A stretch of 64,000 nt of DNA from Methanoregula sp. PtaU1.Bin051 (GCA_002067895.1 MVRE01000012.1:124001-188000), one strand, 5' to 3'. Shown: positions 1-9,158, counted from the stretch's first letter. The notes: generated from the sequence alone by a model not told the origin. A program made the numbers and translations.

Positions 1-1615
1 CGAGGCCGGTATAGTACATGCAGGTCGATACGCTCATCGGTGTTGGCGTGAAGTCCTGAACCTGCTCGGTATACAGGTCATTGTCCCGGATATAGACTGC
101 GAGGTCGATCATGTCGTCCACTGTGCAGCCGGGATGGCCGGACATGAAATACGGCAGCAGGTACTGCCGCTTCTTTTTTCCCTGCTGGAGCGCCTCAAAC
201 CTGCCCCTGAAATCATCGAAGACCACAACAGGCGGCTTGTTCATGAGAGTCGTGACATGGGGGGAGATATGCTCCGGGGCGACTTTTACATGCCCGGAGA
301 TATGGCGGGCGCAGAGTTCGTCAAGGTATCCGGCATCGTCCCGAGGGATCAGGTCATACCGTACTCCAGAACTGACAAAGACGTGTCTGACACCAGGCAC
401 ATCCCTGATACGCCGCAGCAGGGCGAGATAAGGTGAAAGATTGTATTCCAGCGAAGAACAGGCCGGAGAGCAGTGACGGTCGGCACAAGCGCCGGCTGTT
501 GCCCATCTCCCGCACGACATGCCATACATGTTCGCTGTCGGTCCGCCAACGTCCTGAACGATCCCCTTGAACTCCGGCATTTTCGTCATCCGCTGTACCT
601 CGCTTACAATCGAGTTACTGCTCCGGCTCTGGATGATCCGGCCCTGGTGATGGGTCAGGGCGCAGAACGAGCATGCCCCGAAACAACCGCGATGGCTCGT
701 TACGGAGAATTGCACCGGTTCGAGAGCCGGGACAGGCTGTTTATAATACGGATGGGCCTTGCGGGAAAACGGCAGCCCGTAGACATGATCCAGTTCTTTG
801 GTTGCGAGCGGGAGGGCCGGCGGATTCTGGATGATGACCGTCTTCGGATGGGGCTGGACAACGGGTTGCCCCCGCACCGGGTCCTGTTCTGCATAGTGAA
901 GTGCAAACGCCCGGGCATAGGCAGCCTTGTCATGTGACACATCGGTAAATGACGGGATCTCAACAATCCCGTTATGACAGCCGGCCCTCCATTCTTTCGG
1001 CGACATTTTATAAGCTGTGCCACGGATGTCCCGGAGCGCACTGACCGGTTCCCCGGCATCGAGCCGGCGGGCGATCTCAACGATTTGCCGCTCTCCCATA
1101 CCGAAGACGAGGAGGTCTGCAGGTGCATCGGCAAGGATTGACTGCCTTACGGAGTCCTGCCAGTAATCATAATGGGCAAACCGCCGCAGGCTCGCCTCGA
1201 TTCCGCCGATGATGATGGGAATTCCGGGATACAGGGCATGAATCCTGTCGGCATAGACGATCGTGGCCCTGTCAGGTCTTTTCGGGACCCCTCCCGGCGC
1301 ATAGACATTCTCGCTCCGCCTTTTTTTATTCGGCGTATAGTTATTTACCATCGAGTCGACATTGCCGGCCGATATCCCGAAGAAAAGCCGGGGTGTCCCA
1401 AGCGCAGTCAGATCCCGGTCGCTCTTCCAGTCTGGCTGAGCGATGACACCGACAGTAAAACCGGCATCCCAAAGCACCCTGCCGATCAGTGCAGTACCGA
1501 ACGAGGGGTGGTCGACATAGGCGTCCCCGGTGACGAGGATAACATCGAACTGCCGGATCCCGAGGTCTCTGGCCTCATTCATCGACATAGGCAGAAAGGC
1601 CGGCTGCGGGATCAT
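1..1615 (-). CDS. YgiQ family (UPF0313) radical SAM protein, 3' end beyond the window
   Basis: About 538 codons are visible and the C-terminus lies outside the window. The N-terminus (VTGDAYVDHPSFG, then GVIAQPDW) is the hallmark of the YgiQ/UPF0313 family. A radical SAM cluster motif HRGCFGACSFC lies at residues 308-318 (Cys311, Cys315, Cys318; bases about 662-694) and reads in frame with the chosen start. The family binds S-adenosylmethionine and a 4Fe-4S cluster; its substrate is not established. The ATG at 1615 is chosen because it places the conserved motif near residue 25 and because a TATA-like stretch (minus strand, about 1642-1653) sits about 30 bases upstream, which suggests a nearly leaderless transcript. 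Confidence 0.9.
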   Translation of the reverse strand, partial: MIPQPAFLPMSMNEARDLGIRQFDVILVTGDAYVDHPSFGTALIGRVLWDAGFTVGVIAQPDWKSDRDLTALGTPRLFFGISAGNVDSMVNNYTPNKKRRSENVYAPGGVPKRPDRATIVYADRIHALYPGIPIIIGGIEASLRRFAHYDYWQDSVRQSILADAPADLLVFGMGERQIVEIARRLDAGEPVSALRDIRGTAYKMSPKEWRAGCHNGIVEIPSFTDVSHDKAAYARAFALHYAEQDPVRGQPVVQPHPKTVIIQNPPALPLATKELDHVYGLPFSRKAHPYYKQPVPALEPVQFSVTSHRGCFGACSFCALTHHQGRIIQSRSSNSIVSEVQRMTKMPEFKGIVQDVGGPTANMYGMSCGRWATAGACADRHCSPACSSLEYNLSPYLALLRRIRDVPGVRHVFVSSGVRYDLIPRDDAGYLDELCARHISGHVKVAPEHISPHVTTLMNKPPVVVFDDFRGRFEALQQGKKKRQYLLPYFMSGHPGCTVDDMIDLAVYIRDNDLYTEQVQDFTPTPMSVSTCMYYTGL

Positions 1616-1665
1616 GGGTCAATCAGCAAGGGAACCCGGCACTATTTAATCCAAAAGGATTGGGA

Positions 1666-2244
1666 TTAACGCCGGGTAAGGTCGCGGATGATATCGGCAA
1701 GGCCTTCAAGCAGTTCCTCATCGGGTTTCGGTTGTTGCGGTTTTTCCTCTTCGGGCGGGGCCTCCGGCACCGGCTCGCCGGGTTTTGCCTCGGCCCCTTT
1801 CTCAGGAGTGCCGAGGACCGGAAGACTCGTCTGGGTGCGGTCATCGAACTCCCTCCGCGCCATAAGCCCGGTGAACTCGATGATGATCGCCTCGACGATC
1901 AGGTAGGTCGCCGCCTTCTCGCGCAGGCAGCCGGTCAGGGCATGCCCGGCCCGGCCTACCGAGGCATGGTAGTGGATATGGGGGCCCCCTTCGCCCGGGT
2001 AGATCGTGCCAACGCCAAAGACTTCCCATCCGCCTTCGAACAGGACAAAATGCGGGACCGGCGGGATGATCGGTTCCTCGGGGCCGGTTACCATCCTGCC
2101 ATTCATCAGGGCACCGAGAAACGTAATGGAGCCGGACTGGATCCCCTTATCGGCGATGAACCGGCGCATCGATTCGAGAAACTCCTCGCCGTCATCGATT
2201 CGAACGACAAAGACCCTGCCGACCTGTCCCTGGGCATACTGCAT
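1666..2244 (-). CDS. PPC/DUF296 domain protein
   Basis: A 192-residue protein. Residues 1-135 form a PPC (DUF296) domain, a small fold found alone in bacteria and archaea and fused to AT-hooks in plants. The metal-site signature HIHYH is at residues 89-93. Residues about 145-175 are a proline/glutamate-rich linker (PEAPPEEEKPQQPKP), followed by a short amphipathic tail. No AT-hook is visible. It is read in the same direction as the downstream YgiQ-like gene, with about 50 bases between them. Its role is unknown; archaeal relatives have been proposed to bind DNA or metal. Confidence 0.85.
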   Translation of the reverse strand: MQYAQGQVGRVFVVRIDDGEEFLESMRRFIADKGIQSGSITFLGALMNGRMVTGPEEPIIPPVPHFVLFEGGWEVFGVGTIYPGEGGPHIHYHASVGRAGHALTGCLREKAATYLIVEAIIIEFTGLMARREFDDRTQTSLPVLGTPEKGAEAKPGEPVPEAPPEEEKPQQPKPDEELLEGLADIIRDLTRR

Positions 2245-2355
2245 ATAAAGAAGTTCACCCGCTCATGTTCATATGGTTTATGTGCGCATGCTTCCGGTCT
2301 TGCGTCATTCCCGCGATACTATCTCCCGATAACTTTCCGTGTGGATCTTTCCGGA

Positions 2356-3453
2356 CTACTCCGGCCGCGAAGGCAGAAGGCCCACCCGTTTTACAGCCCA
2401 CCATGCGACTGCTGTCGAAAGAATTGTTGACAAAACGATCGTCGCCAGGTAGACAGGGATGTGATCCGCCGTAAACGGGAACATCGCATTGCCAAGAACC
2501 GTAGCTATTGTGTTGGGCACAAGAAGCGCGGTACCGATGATGGTAAGGTAGGCAACAAGCAGCGCAAGCTTGTTATTCAAAATCTGGAGCTGGTTGTTGT
2601 AGATCGACTGGAGGACCTCAAGCCCGCTTGCCAGCACCTCCGAAAGGTGCTCTGCAAGCCCGATCTGCGCCTGCACCTCTCCGATCAGGGCGTTGATCCG
2701 GTCGAGGATCTTCTCTTCATCGGTGATGAGCTCGGCATCCCCGTACCGCAGCGAGCTTAATGTATCCACTGTTGCCCAGAGGCCGCCGAGATACACGATC
2801 AGGGCGTGCTTCATGTCATAGATCTTCGGGCCGAGGATGTCCCGTGGCGTCTTCGGGTCGGACAGGATCCGGCTGAGCTGGTCGCCATGCTCTTCGATAC
2901 TTGCCAGGTAATCGAAGTTCCTGGAGTTGTTTTCGTCGATGATCCGGATGAGCAGGAGGGTGATCTTGTCTCCCGGCAGGCTCGAGACAGGGATCTTGCG
3001 CAGGAACGTTTCTGCATACCTGCGGACCCGGAAGAAGCGTTTCACCTCGCGGGTGTGGAGGGTGATGATGAAGTTGCGCTTGATGAAGATGAAGAGAGGC
3101 TCAAGGTGGACGTCGAAGCCCTGCATGAAGATCGCCGGGATCAGGATCCCCAGCTCGTCGTCGAAGTCCTCGTATGCTGTCCGTTCCTCTTTTAAAAGAT
3201 TCCTGATAAGGATATCGGAAAAACCGAAAGAAGCTGCCGCAGCATAGCCGTCCCGCTCGACATCCTCAACAACGTAATCTATCCAGGCAATCTCGGCATC
3301 CTGGATGAAGTTGCGGAGCTCGCTGATGTTCCGGGACTCGAACCGCTGGGTCTTTCCAGCCTTCCTGATCGCACAGAACCCCTTCTCGCCATATACCGGA
3401 AGGGATTCTGCCGTCTCAGGGCCAGACCCGCTGTTCCCCGGTTCGCCTGCCAT
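2356..3453 (-). CDS. CorA-family divalent cation transporter-like protein without GMN
   Basis: A 365-residue protein with CorA architecture: a soluble alpha/beta N-terminal domain, a long helical region (about 140-295) and two C-terminal membrane helices (about 295-312 and 332-355). CorA channels carry a Gly-Met-Asn selectivity motif at the end of the first membrane helix. Here that position reads LLVPNTIATVLGNAMFP (PNT at 313-315), so the canonical GMN is absent. Inner-membrane Mg2+ or other divalent metal transport is inferred from family membership, but selectivity cannot be assigned. The gene stands alone. Confidence 0.85.
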   Translation of the reverse strand: MAGEPGNSGSGPETAESLPVYGEKGFCAIRKAGKTQRFESRNISELRNFIQDAEIAWIDYVVEDVERDGYAAAASFGFSDILIRNLLKEERTAYEDFDDELGILIPAIFMQGFDVHLEPLFIFIKRNFIITLHTREVKRFFRVRRYAETFLRKIPVSSLPGDKITLLLIRIIDENNSRNFDYLASIEEHGDQLSRILSDPKTPRDILGPKIYDMKHALIVYLGGLWATVDTLSSLRYGDAELITDEEKILDRINALIGEVQAQIGLAEHLSEVLASGLEVLQSIYNNQLQILNNKLALLVAYLTIIGTALLVPNTIATVLGNAMFPFTADHIPVYLATIVLSTILSTAVAWWAVKRVGLLPSRPE

Positions 3454-3617
3454 ACCAGATCAATCGCGCTGGATGATAAGATATTTTTCCATGATCGGCA
3501 GGATTTCAGTCGGATCGTATTTTTTATCGTAAAAACCGGTTTATTCATTCATTATAGCGAAAAAACGGTATTTTCTGGTATTTCGGGGCACGAGCTGTCC
3601 CCGATAAGTGGGGCACA

Positions 3618-5444
3618 TCACCTTCCGCCGGCACCGCCCCCGCCAAAGCCACCGCCTCCACCAAATCCCCCGCCGCCGAAACCGCCGTGCCCGCCGCCGC
3701 CACCACGGCTCGGGGGCGTGAAATGCATGAGCGGGACAAACGCGGCATTCATGCCGACAATCCCTACCGGCACACCGGTCTCCGGGATACTGATATCGAG
3801 TGCCTTCATCGCCTTCTCTACCTTGTCCCCGACACCGAGCGCAGTCCCGTACACAAGCCACTCGCCCCACATGGAGATGTCGGCGGGTGTATATCGCCGG
3901 ATCATCGCGAGATCGGAGAGGAAATGCGCAAAGGAGTCCCATTCCAGTTTCTCCTTATACCGGTCATCCTTCCAGTGCCCGAAGAGGGTTGACGGCATGA
4001 CAATCGCAATGACGGTCTGTACAAGTGCGACTGCCCCCAGAACGACAGCGGGGAAGAGGAGGGTTCCCTGTTCCGGCATGACGAGGGCGAGGATGATTGA
4101 GACGGCCAGCAGAGCGATTGCAGAGAGGAGGAGCGGGACGATGTGATCCCTGCCATCAACGATATACTGCGCAGGAAGGGCCGGATCCGCCCGCCCGGTA
4201 ATATCCTTGAGCATCCGCTGGTATTTCAGGACTGTCTCCTCGGCCAACCTCTTCGTCTGCGCCTCCTTTGCAAGGGTTTCGATCCGGGCCGTATCGAGGA
4301 CGTCGTTCTCCGACAGGGCGCCGATGAAGTTCAGCACCCGCTGCTCGTACGGGTCGGGGGATGTTGTCCCGAGGGGCCGGATCTCGACCCCTTTTCCATC
4401 TGGTTTCTCTGTAATCGATAGCAGCTTCTTCCGGTGGAGGTCGAGGAGGGTCGCGTAATAGCCGTCCTCATCGAATTCGAGCGCATCGTCCTTGAAGAGC
4501 AGGTTCACCTGCCATGGTTTCAGCTTGGTGTTGGGGACGGTGCTCATGTAGGCCGGCACGCCGTACTCCTTCTCCCTGCCGTACCGGTTGTAGATGTACA
4601 GGAAGAGCAGGGGTATTACGAGCACGGCCGCTTTTGCGAGCAGGTTCAGGGCAAGGGCTGCGTAGTAGGGAAGGTTGTACCAGAATGCCGCGGAATCCGT
4701 CCTGCCCTTCACATCATCAACCGCGGACCGGAACGCCGGCATTCCCGTAAAAGCATCGCTCCCGCCGACCATTTCAACGGCAAGGACCTGGTTCTCTGCA
4801 AGCGGCCCGGTAATCACGTAGCTGCTGCCCTCCTCCGTCACGGTAAGCGATGCGGGGTATGCATACAGCTTGTCGATGTGCTGAGAGGGGATCGTGATCC
4901 GGATCGTGCGATAGGGGATGTGCCGGTCCCCGGCAAGCTTGAGGTTGACGTGGGTATGGTACGTGTCGTATTCGAGCGGCGGGTGGACGACGTAGGTGTA
5001 GGTCGCCGTATACGTCCCCGCATCGAAATAGGCAGGCCTGTAGACTCCGATCTCGTTTAATTCCGCAAGGCTGCCGATGGCCGACTTCACCGCTGCGTCC
5101 GTCCCCCGGAGCGGGGTCGTTACGACACCGCGATTGTCCCGGATATACCCGATGGCTTCCTGAGGTGCCTGCATCGAGACGAACCGTATGAACGGCACTG
5201 TTGTATCGTTCAGGAGGAGGGGGGCCTCCCAGGTCCGGTACAGCATCCGGTACTCGCCGGAGCTCTTCACATCGTAGGTATAGGTTTCAGCAAGCGTCCC
5301 GTCCCCCAAGAACACGGCATCGTACCGGTCGACGACGAGGTTGCCCTCGAAGAAGGATGGGGCAATGCTGACGAGAGCAAGCCCTACGATCCCGAGCACG
5401 AGGCAGCCGGCAACCAACAGGTACAACTGTTTTGACTCGCCCAC
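3618..5444 (-). CDS. DUF2207 membrane protein with glycine-rich C-terminus
   Basis: A 608-residue protein. An N-terminal signal anchor (about 8-28) is followed by an extracytoplasmic DUF2207 beta-rich domain (about 30-240), a membrane helix near 260-285, a cytoplasmic segment, a further pair of helices near 435-480, and a C-terminal tail from about 575 consisting almost wholly of Gly with Phe and His (GGGGGHGGFGGGGFGGGGG). The start is GTG 5444, preceded by GGGAG. It follows the LemA gene by 14 bases, a pairing common in bacteria and archaea. Function is unknown. Confidence 0.85.
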   Translation of the reverse strand: MGESKQLYLLVAGCLVLGIVGLALVSIAPSFFEGNLVVDRYDAVFLGDGTLAETYTYDVKSSGEYRMLYRTWEAPLLLNDTTVPFIRFVSMQAPQEAIGYIRDNRGVVTTPLRGTDAAVKSAIGSLAELNEIGVYRPAYFDAGTYTATYTYVVHPPLEYDTYHTHVNLKLAGDRHIPYRTIRITIPSQHIDKLYAYPASLTVTEEGSSYVITGPLAENQVLAVEMVGGSDAFTGMPAFRSAVDDVKGRTDSAAFWYNLPYYAALALNLLAKAAVLVIPLLFLYIYNRYGREKEYGVPAYMSTVPNTKLKPWQVNLLFKDDALEFDEDGYYATLLDLHRKKLLSITEKPDGKGVEIRPLGTTSPDPYEQRVLNFIGALSENDVLDTARIETLAKEAQTKRLAEETVLKYQRMLKDITGRADPALPAQYIVDGRDHIVPLLLSAIALLAVSIILALVMPEQGTLLFPAVVLGAVALVQTVIAIVMPSTLFGHWKDDRYKEKLEWDSFAHFLSDLAMIRRYTPADISMWGEWLVYGTALGVGDKVEKAMKALDISIPETGVPVGIVGMNAAFVPLMHFTPPSRGGGGGHGGFGGGGFGGGGGFGGGGAGGR

Positions 5445-5458
5445 GTCTGGCTCCCGGA

Positions 5459-6022
5459 TCAGAACTCAATCTTCGGCGCGGTCTTGATCGCTTCCTCGAA
5501 CTGGAGGTACTCGAGCTTGATGAGGCCCATGAGCCGCCCGATGAAGTTGGAGGGGATGGTGTCCATCATCGTGTTGAACTCCTGCGAGATGTTGTTGTAG
5601 GTGTACCGCTGGCGGGCGATCTCGTCCTCGATCTCCCTGACAGAGCCCATCAGGTTCATGACCGTCGTGTTGGTCTTGAGGTCAGGGTAGCTCTCGGCAA
5701 CGGCGAGAAGCCTGCCGAAGATCGACCGGGACTCGGCCTCGACTTTGTTGAGGTCGCCGGGGCCCGCTGTTGCAACGCTCGCACGCATGGCGGTGACCTT
5801 CTCGAGTGTCTCCTTCTCGAACTTCGCGTAGCTCTTGACGGCGCCGAGCAGCTGGTCGATCATGTCCAGCCTCTTTTTCATGGCAACCCGGATCTGCCCG
5901 AGCGTCGCTTCCGAGGAATTCTTCAGCGTGTAGAACCGGTTGTAGATGCCGATCGCCCACAGGACGATGCCGATGAGGACGAGGACAATTACACCGATGA
6001 CTATCAGCATAATCCAGTCCAT
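5459..6022 (-). CDS. lemA: LemA family protein
   Basis: A 187-residue protein with one N-terminal membrane helix (about 3-23) followed by a coiled-coil helical bundle containing the typical YNRFYTLKNSSEATLGQIRV segment. LemA proteins are membrane-anchored helical proteins of unknown biochemical role, often next to DUF2207 or TPM-domain proteins, as here. No Shine-Dalgarno sequence is apparent. A minus-strand TATA-like element (about 6054-6063) lies about 32-41 bases upstream of the ATG, suggesting a very short leader. Confidence 0.92.
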   Translation of the reverse strand: MDWIMLIVIGVIVLVLIGIVLWAIGIYNRFYTLKNSSEATLGQIRVAMKKRLDMIDQLLGAVKSYAKFEKETLEKVTAMRASVATAGPGDLNKVEAESRSIFGRLLAVAESYPDLKTNTTVMNLMGSVREIEDEIARQRYTYNNISQEFNTMMDTIPSNFIGRLMGLIKLEYLQFEEAIKTAPKIEF

Positions 6023-6053
6023 TGTTTATCAGGAAAAGATGAGGAGACCCGGG

Positions 6054-6063
6054 TTATTTAAGA
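6054..6063 (-). promoter_or_regulatory. Predicted TATA box for lemA-DUF2207 operon
   Basis: Minus strand reads TCTTAAATAACC across this site, about 32 bases before the lemA ATG, consistent with an archaeal TATA box and a short leader. Assigned by eye. Confidence 0.4.
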
Positions 6064-6121
6064 TATTGTAAAAAAGGGGCGTCGTTGTTGTCGCCGGGTG
6101 GCGGGAGTGCCGCCGGGTGCC

Positions 6122-7093
6122 TCACGGGAGCCTGATCGACCCGACAACGCGCAGCTTCCCTCCTTCGAGGTAGTGCAGGACTGCGGTGGCACCCGGTGGG
6201 TAGATCAGTTCCTTGTCAAGCGCTGTCGTGAGTACAGGCATCCGCCAGTCGCCCGTCACCTCTGCCTTTGCAACCCTGCAGGGGAGGAACTGCATCCAGT
6301 GGCCGAGATAAAGCACCATCCCTTCCTTTAAAGGCGCCGGCCAGTACTTCACCAGCGCCGCCTTTGCCGTGATCGAGGATGCGGTTTTCAGCGTGGGGTC
6401 GCTCGTGAGCACGAAGCCCCGGTCGAGGTCTTCCGCTTCGATGTTCTTGAGGGCGAGGCCGACCCGGTCGCCGGTGACGGCGATCTCCGCATCGTCATCG
6501 TGCTTCTGGATCGACCTTACCTGTGCGGTCATGCCCGAGGGAAGCACCTTCAACATGTCGTGCTTTTTTATCGTGCCCTCAGCAACGCAGCCGAGTACGA
6601 CAACCCCGACCCCCTTGACATTGAAGTGGTGGTCGACGGGGACGGACCCCCCGGATGCGCCGCTCCGGATATCCCTCCTGCCGCCCTTCTTCGCCGCCTC
6701 TGCAAGGAACATGTCCCGGAGGCCGATGAAGTCTTCCTGCACGATCGCGTAGTGCTGGAGCACGGTGCCCTGGATGAGCGGGGCGATCTGGTCTTCGGTG
6801 ATATAGTTCTTCAGGATGATCCTGCCGTTTTTCATTCCTGCGGACTGGAGCTCCAGTACGCTTTCGCCGAATTGTGCGTTGATCTCATTCACGACAAGGA
6901 GGACGGTGTCTGCCATGGATAGGGCAAAGAAGAGCGAAGAGATCTTCTCCGGGTACCGCGTAGGCTCGACAAAGGTGACCGTATCATCGCCTTTTTTCAG
7001 GTTGTAAAAGGTGAGGTCGCTAACGGTGCCTTTCTTTCCCAGGTCCTTTGCATAATCGTTGGGCGCAAGCACGGCGACTGTCAGGTTCGGCAT
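6122..7093 (-). CDS. SelB-like elongation factor paralogue (aSelBL) with degenerate G domain
   Basis: A 323-residue protein. Residues about 150-320 match domains II and III of EF1A/SelB (VDHHFNVKGVGVVVLGCVAEGTIKKHD and following). The N-terminal 145 residues hold the place of the GTPase domain, but the P-loop (GHVDHGKT), the DxPGH switch and the NKxD motif are not recognisable; the P-loop region reads APNDYAKDLGKKGTVSD. This matches the archaeal SelB-like family (aSelBL), described as lacking the SECIS-binding C-terminal domain and often having a disrupted G domain. A role on the ribosome is presumed, not shown. Monocistronic by position. Confidence 0.8.
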   Translation of the reverse strand: MPNLTVAVLAPNDYAKDLGKKGTVSDLTFYNLKKGDDTVTFVEPTRYPEKISSLFFALSMADTVLLVVNEINAQFGESVLELQSAGMKNGRIILKNYITEDQIAPLIQGTVLQHYAIVQEDFIGLRDMFLAEAAKKGGRRDIRSGASGGSVPVDHHFNVKGVGVVVLGCVAEGTIKKHDMLKVLPSGMTAQVRSIQKHDDDAEIAVTGDRVGLALKNIEAEDLDRGFVLTSDPTLKTASSITAKAALVKYWPAPLKEGMVLYLGHWMQFLPCRVAKAEVTGDWRMPVLTTALDKELIYPPGATAVLHYLEGGKLRVVGSIRLP

Positions 7094-7158
7094 GGTAGAG
7101 AAACTGGGTCGTCTGTCAATATAGATGTTCCACCAGTCAGGAGGGGTGCATCAGGACC

Positions 7159-8004
7159 TCAGGCCGGGCGGGGCGACCTGAGCGCAGCAAGAAGGTCGTC
7201 CCTGCTCCTGACAAGGGTTGCCGACTGCTCCAGCATCAGGTTCACGTGCTCGGAGTCGCCGACCTTCCTGAAATCCGTCCGGAGCGCGAAGACCGGTTTT
7301 CCCCGCGCCGCAGCGTACCCCATCTCCCACGCGGTACCGGAGTCGGCATCGGCCCCGTCGATGACCGCCACCACCGCATCGGCAGTATCCAGCGCTTCCC
7401 TGAGTGCCGCATAGATCCGCCTGTGCTCGGCACGGTCCCTGCTGTGCGAGTCGTCACCGGCATCCTGCGGGACGTAGACGTCGAAGAAATGGTCCTTCAG
7501 CAGCGCTGCAAGGGACGCGTTGTATGCCCGCTCGGCCTCGGAGAAGAGCGGGGCGGCTAGGTAGATCCTGTAACGGGCGAATTCCGTCACATCGATTGCC
7601 GGTATTTCAGGGAACCGCGAAAGGAAGACACCCCGCTCCTCTCTCTTTGCCGGCCTGTCCCCCTCGCTCCCGTAATACGTGCTTGTAACACCACATGTCG
7701 GCGAGGAGTTGACGCCGATAATACAGAGAGGGTGTCCCCGCTCTTTAATGAGACCTTTTACCTGCACAACCAGTTGATCCAGCAGCCGCAGGAATTCCGG
7801 GGTATTCAGTCGTTCGAGGAACGTACCGGGCGCCCTCTCCTGCCCGAGATAGAGGGTTTCCGGGCAGGGCAGCGTGACCATATCGATATCAAATTTCCTG
7901 CACCGTTCCCTCGCACGATTGAACGCCGCGATATCGGAAGGCTTCGTGATCCCTTCCGCCCGCAGCGCCGGGTCCAGGATGCAGGGGCAAACCAGCACGT
8001 ACAT
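7159..8004 (-). CDS. TudS/DUF523-like domain fused to nucleoside 2-deoxyribosyltransferase-like domain
   Basis: A protein of about 281 residues. The first 125 residues carry the cysteine pattern of TudS-related putative desulfidases: CPC at the very N-terminus, LPCPE about 40 residues later and SPTCG near residue 100. The C-terminal half has the fold signature of nucleoside 2-deoxyribosyltransferases: IYLAAPLFSEAE, then DAVVAVIDG and DSGTAWEMGYA, the last carrying the Glu expected in the active site. Together these suggest handling of modified or thiolated nucleobases or nucleosides (inference). ATG 8004 is preferred because it puts the CPC motif at residue 6; a GTG at 8025 would add seven residues. 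Divergent from tsr3, about 30 bases apart. Confidence 0.75.
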   Translation of the reverse strand: MYVLVCPCILDPALRAEGITKPSDIAAFNRARERCRKFDIDMVTLPCPETLYLGQERAPGTFLERLNTPEFLRLLDQLVVQVKGLIKERGHPLCIIGVNSSPTCGVTSTYYGSEGDRPAKREERGVFLSRFPEIPAIDVTEFARYRIYLAAPLFSEAERAYNASLAALLKDHFFDVYVPQDAGDDSHSRDRAEHRRIYAALREALDTADAVVAVIDGADADSGTAWEMGYAAARGKPVFALRTDFRKVGDSEHVNLMLEQSATLVRSRDDLLAALRSPRPA

Positions 8005-8034
8005 TGATAGCTCATACGTTCCCACAGATGATCA

Positions 8035-8526
8035 ATGATCCCACTGCTCGCGTACCGGGACAATACCTGCGACCCGAGGAAGTGCACGGTGAAAAAGCTT
8101 GAGCGGGCAGGGCTTATCAGGATTGTAACGAGGATCTCCGCCATCCCGAGGAACACGCTCCTCCTTGATCCAACCGCAGAACAGGCACTCTCTCCGGCAG
8201 ACAGGGGGGCAAAGTCCTTAACCGTGCTGGACTGCTCGTGGGAGGTTCTGGACACCGGCGCCGTCCGCTCGTGGCGGATCAGGAGGGCTCTCCCGTTCCT
8301 CGTAGCTGCAAACCCGGTAAACTTCGGGAGGCCCTGCATGCTCTCCTCCGTCGAGGCACTCGCTGCTGCGCTCGTTATTACGGGCGAGCGGGAGCAGGCA
8401 GAGGAGATCCTTAAGAAAGTGAGCTGGGGCACCCGGTTCCTCGAAGTAAACGCAGAGCCTCTCTCACACTATGCCGAGGCAAAGGACAGCACGGAAGTCG
8501 TGAAGCTGCAATCGCTGTTTATATAA
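8035..8526 (+). CDS. tsr3: 16S rRNA aminocarboxypropyltransferase Tsr3 (DUF367)
   Basis: A 163-residue DUF367/Tsr3 protein. The family transfers the 3-amino-3-carboxypropyl group of S-adenosylmethionine to a hypermodified pseudouridine position of small-subunit rRNA. Family blocks seen are the N-terminal DPRKCTVKKL, LDCSW, ALPFLVAANPVNFG and LSSVEALAAALVITG. The length is typical of archaeal members. It is single and followed by a convergent membrane-protein gene. Confidence 0.9.
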   Translation: MIPLLAYRDNTCDPRKCTVKKLERAGLIRIVTRISAIPRNTLLLDPTAEQALSPADRGAKSLTVLDCSWEVLDTGAVRSWRIRRALPFLVAANPVNFGRPCMLSSVEALAAALVITGEREQAEEILKKVSWGTRFLEVNAEPLSHYAEAKDSTEVVKLQSLFI

Positions 8527-8539
8527 AAAGAAAAGAGTG

Positions 8540-9115
8540 TTATACGTGGCCTGCGGGCGGGATAAGCTGCTTGTCCCTCATGGCCGCGCCGGCAACGATG
8601 CAGAGGACACCTATCATCCAGGCGAAGATTCCCCAGATCCGTGCGAGTACCGGCGGGGCGAAGTTGGCATTGAGTGCGAGCACGGTGCCTAAAAAGAGCG
8701 TGATCATTCCGAAAAGAACGATAAGGATCCGTCCCTTCCAGACATCCGGAAGAGTGCATCCCACGACGATTAAGAGGACGCTGTCGATGATCGCAAGGAG
8801 TCCTACGAGAATAACGAAGAAAGGGGCGACTACGAACGGGAGCAGGATCGCCACAAGTGCAGCAATGGCAGAAACCCCGCCGGCCAGCAGGACGGGGATT
8901 GTGTGGACAATTTCTTTGGGAAAGGCCATGACAATGATGACCATGATGATTCCGACAAAAAGGGCGAGGAGCGCAAAGAGGGGAACGAGAACCTCGATGA
9001 ACTCGGGGGTCCATAACAATGCAATGATGCCGCAGAGGATGATGCCGGCACCGACCAGTTCAACCTGCCACCACTGGATGCTGCTCTGGCCACGAATAAC
9101 CCTGGAGATCTCCAT
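8540..9115 (-). CDS. DUF308 (HdeD-like) membrane protein
   Basis: A 191-residue protein made almost entirely of six hydrophobic helices, with the DUF308 repeat pattern seen in HdeD-type proteins. No catalytic residues are visible. ATG 9115 is chosen over an upstream start at 9178 because a TATA box on the minus strand (about 9139-9158) lies between the two. It is convergent with tsr3, with a 13-base gap. Function unknown; HdeD is linked to acid stress in enterobacteria, but this cannot be carried over. Confidence 0.8.
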   Translation of the reverse strand: MEISRVIRGQSSIQWWQVELVGAGIILCGIIALLWTPEFIEVLVPLFALLALFVGIIMVIIVMAFPKEIVHTIPVLLAGGVSAIAALVAILLPFVVAPFFVILVGLLAIIDSVLLIVVGCTLPDVWKGRILIVLFGMITLFLGTVLALNANFAPPVLARIWGIFAWMIGVLCIVAGAAMRDKQLIPPAGHV

Positions 9116-9138
9116 AATGGTGTTATTGTGATCGGAAG

Positions 9139-9158
9139 GCTTAAATATATCTATAAAA
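9139..9158 (-). promoter_or_regulatory. TATA box for the DUF308 gene
   Basis: Minus-strand TTTATAGATATATTTAAG is a strong archaeal TATA-like element 24-43 bases upstream of the chosen ATG. Confidence 0.5.
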
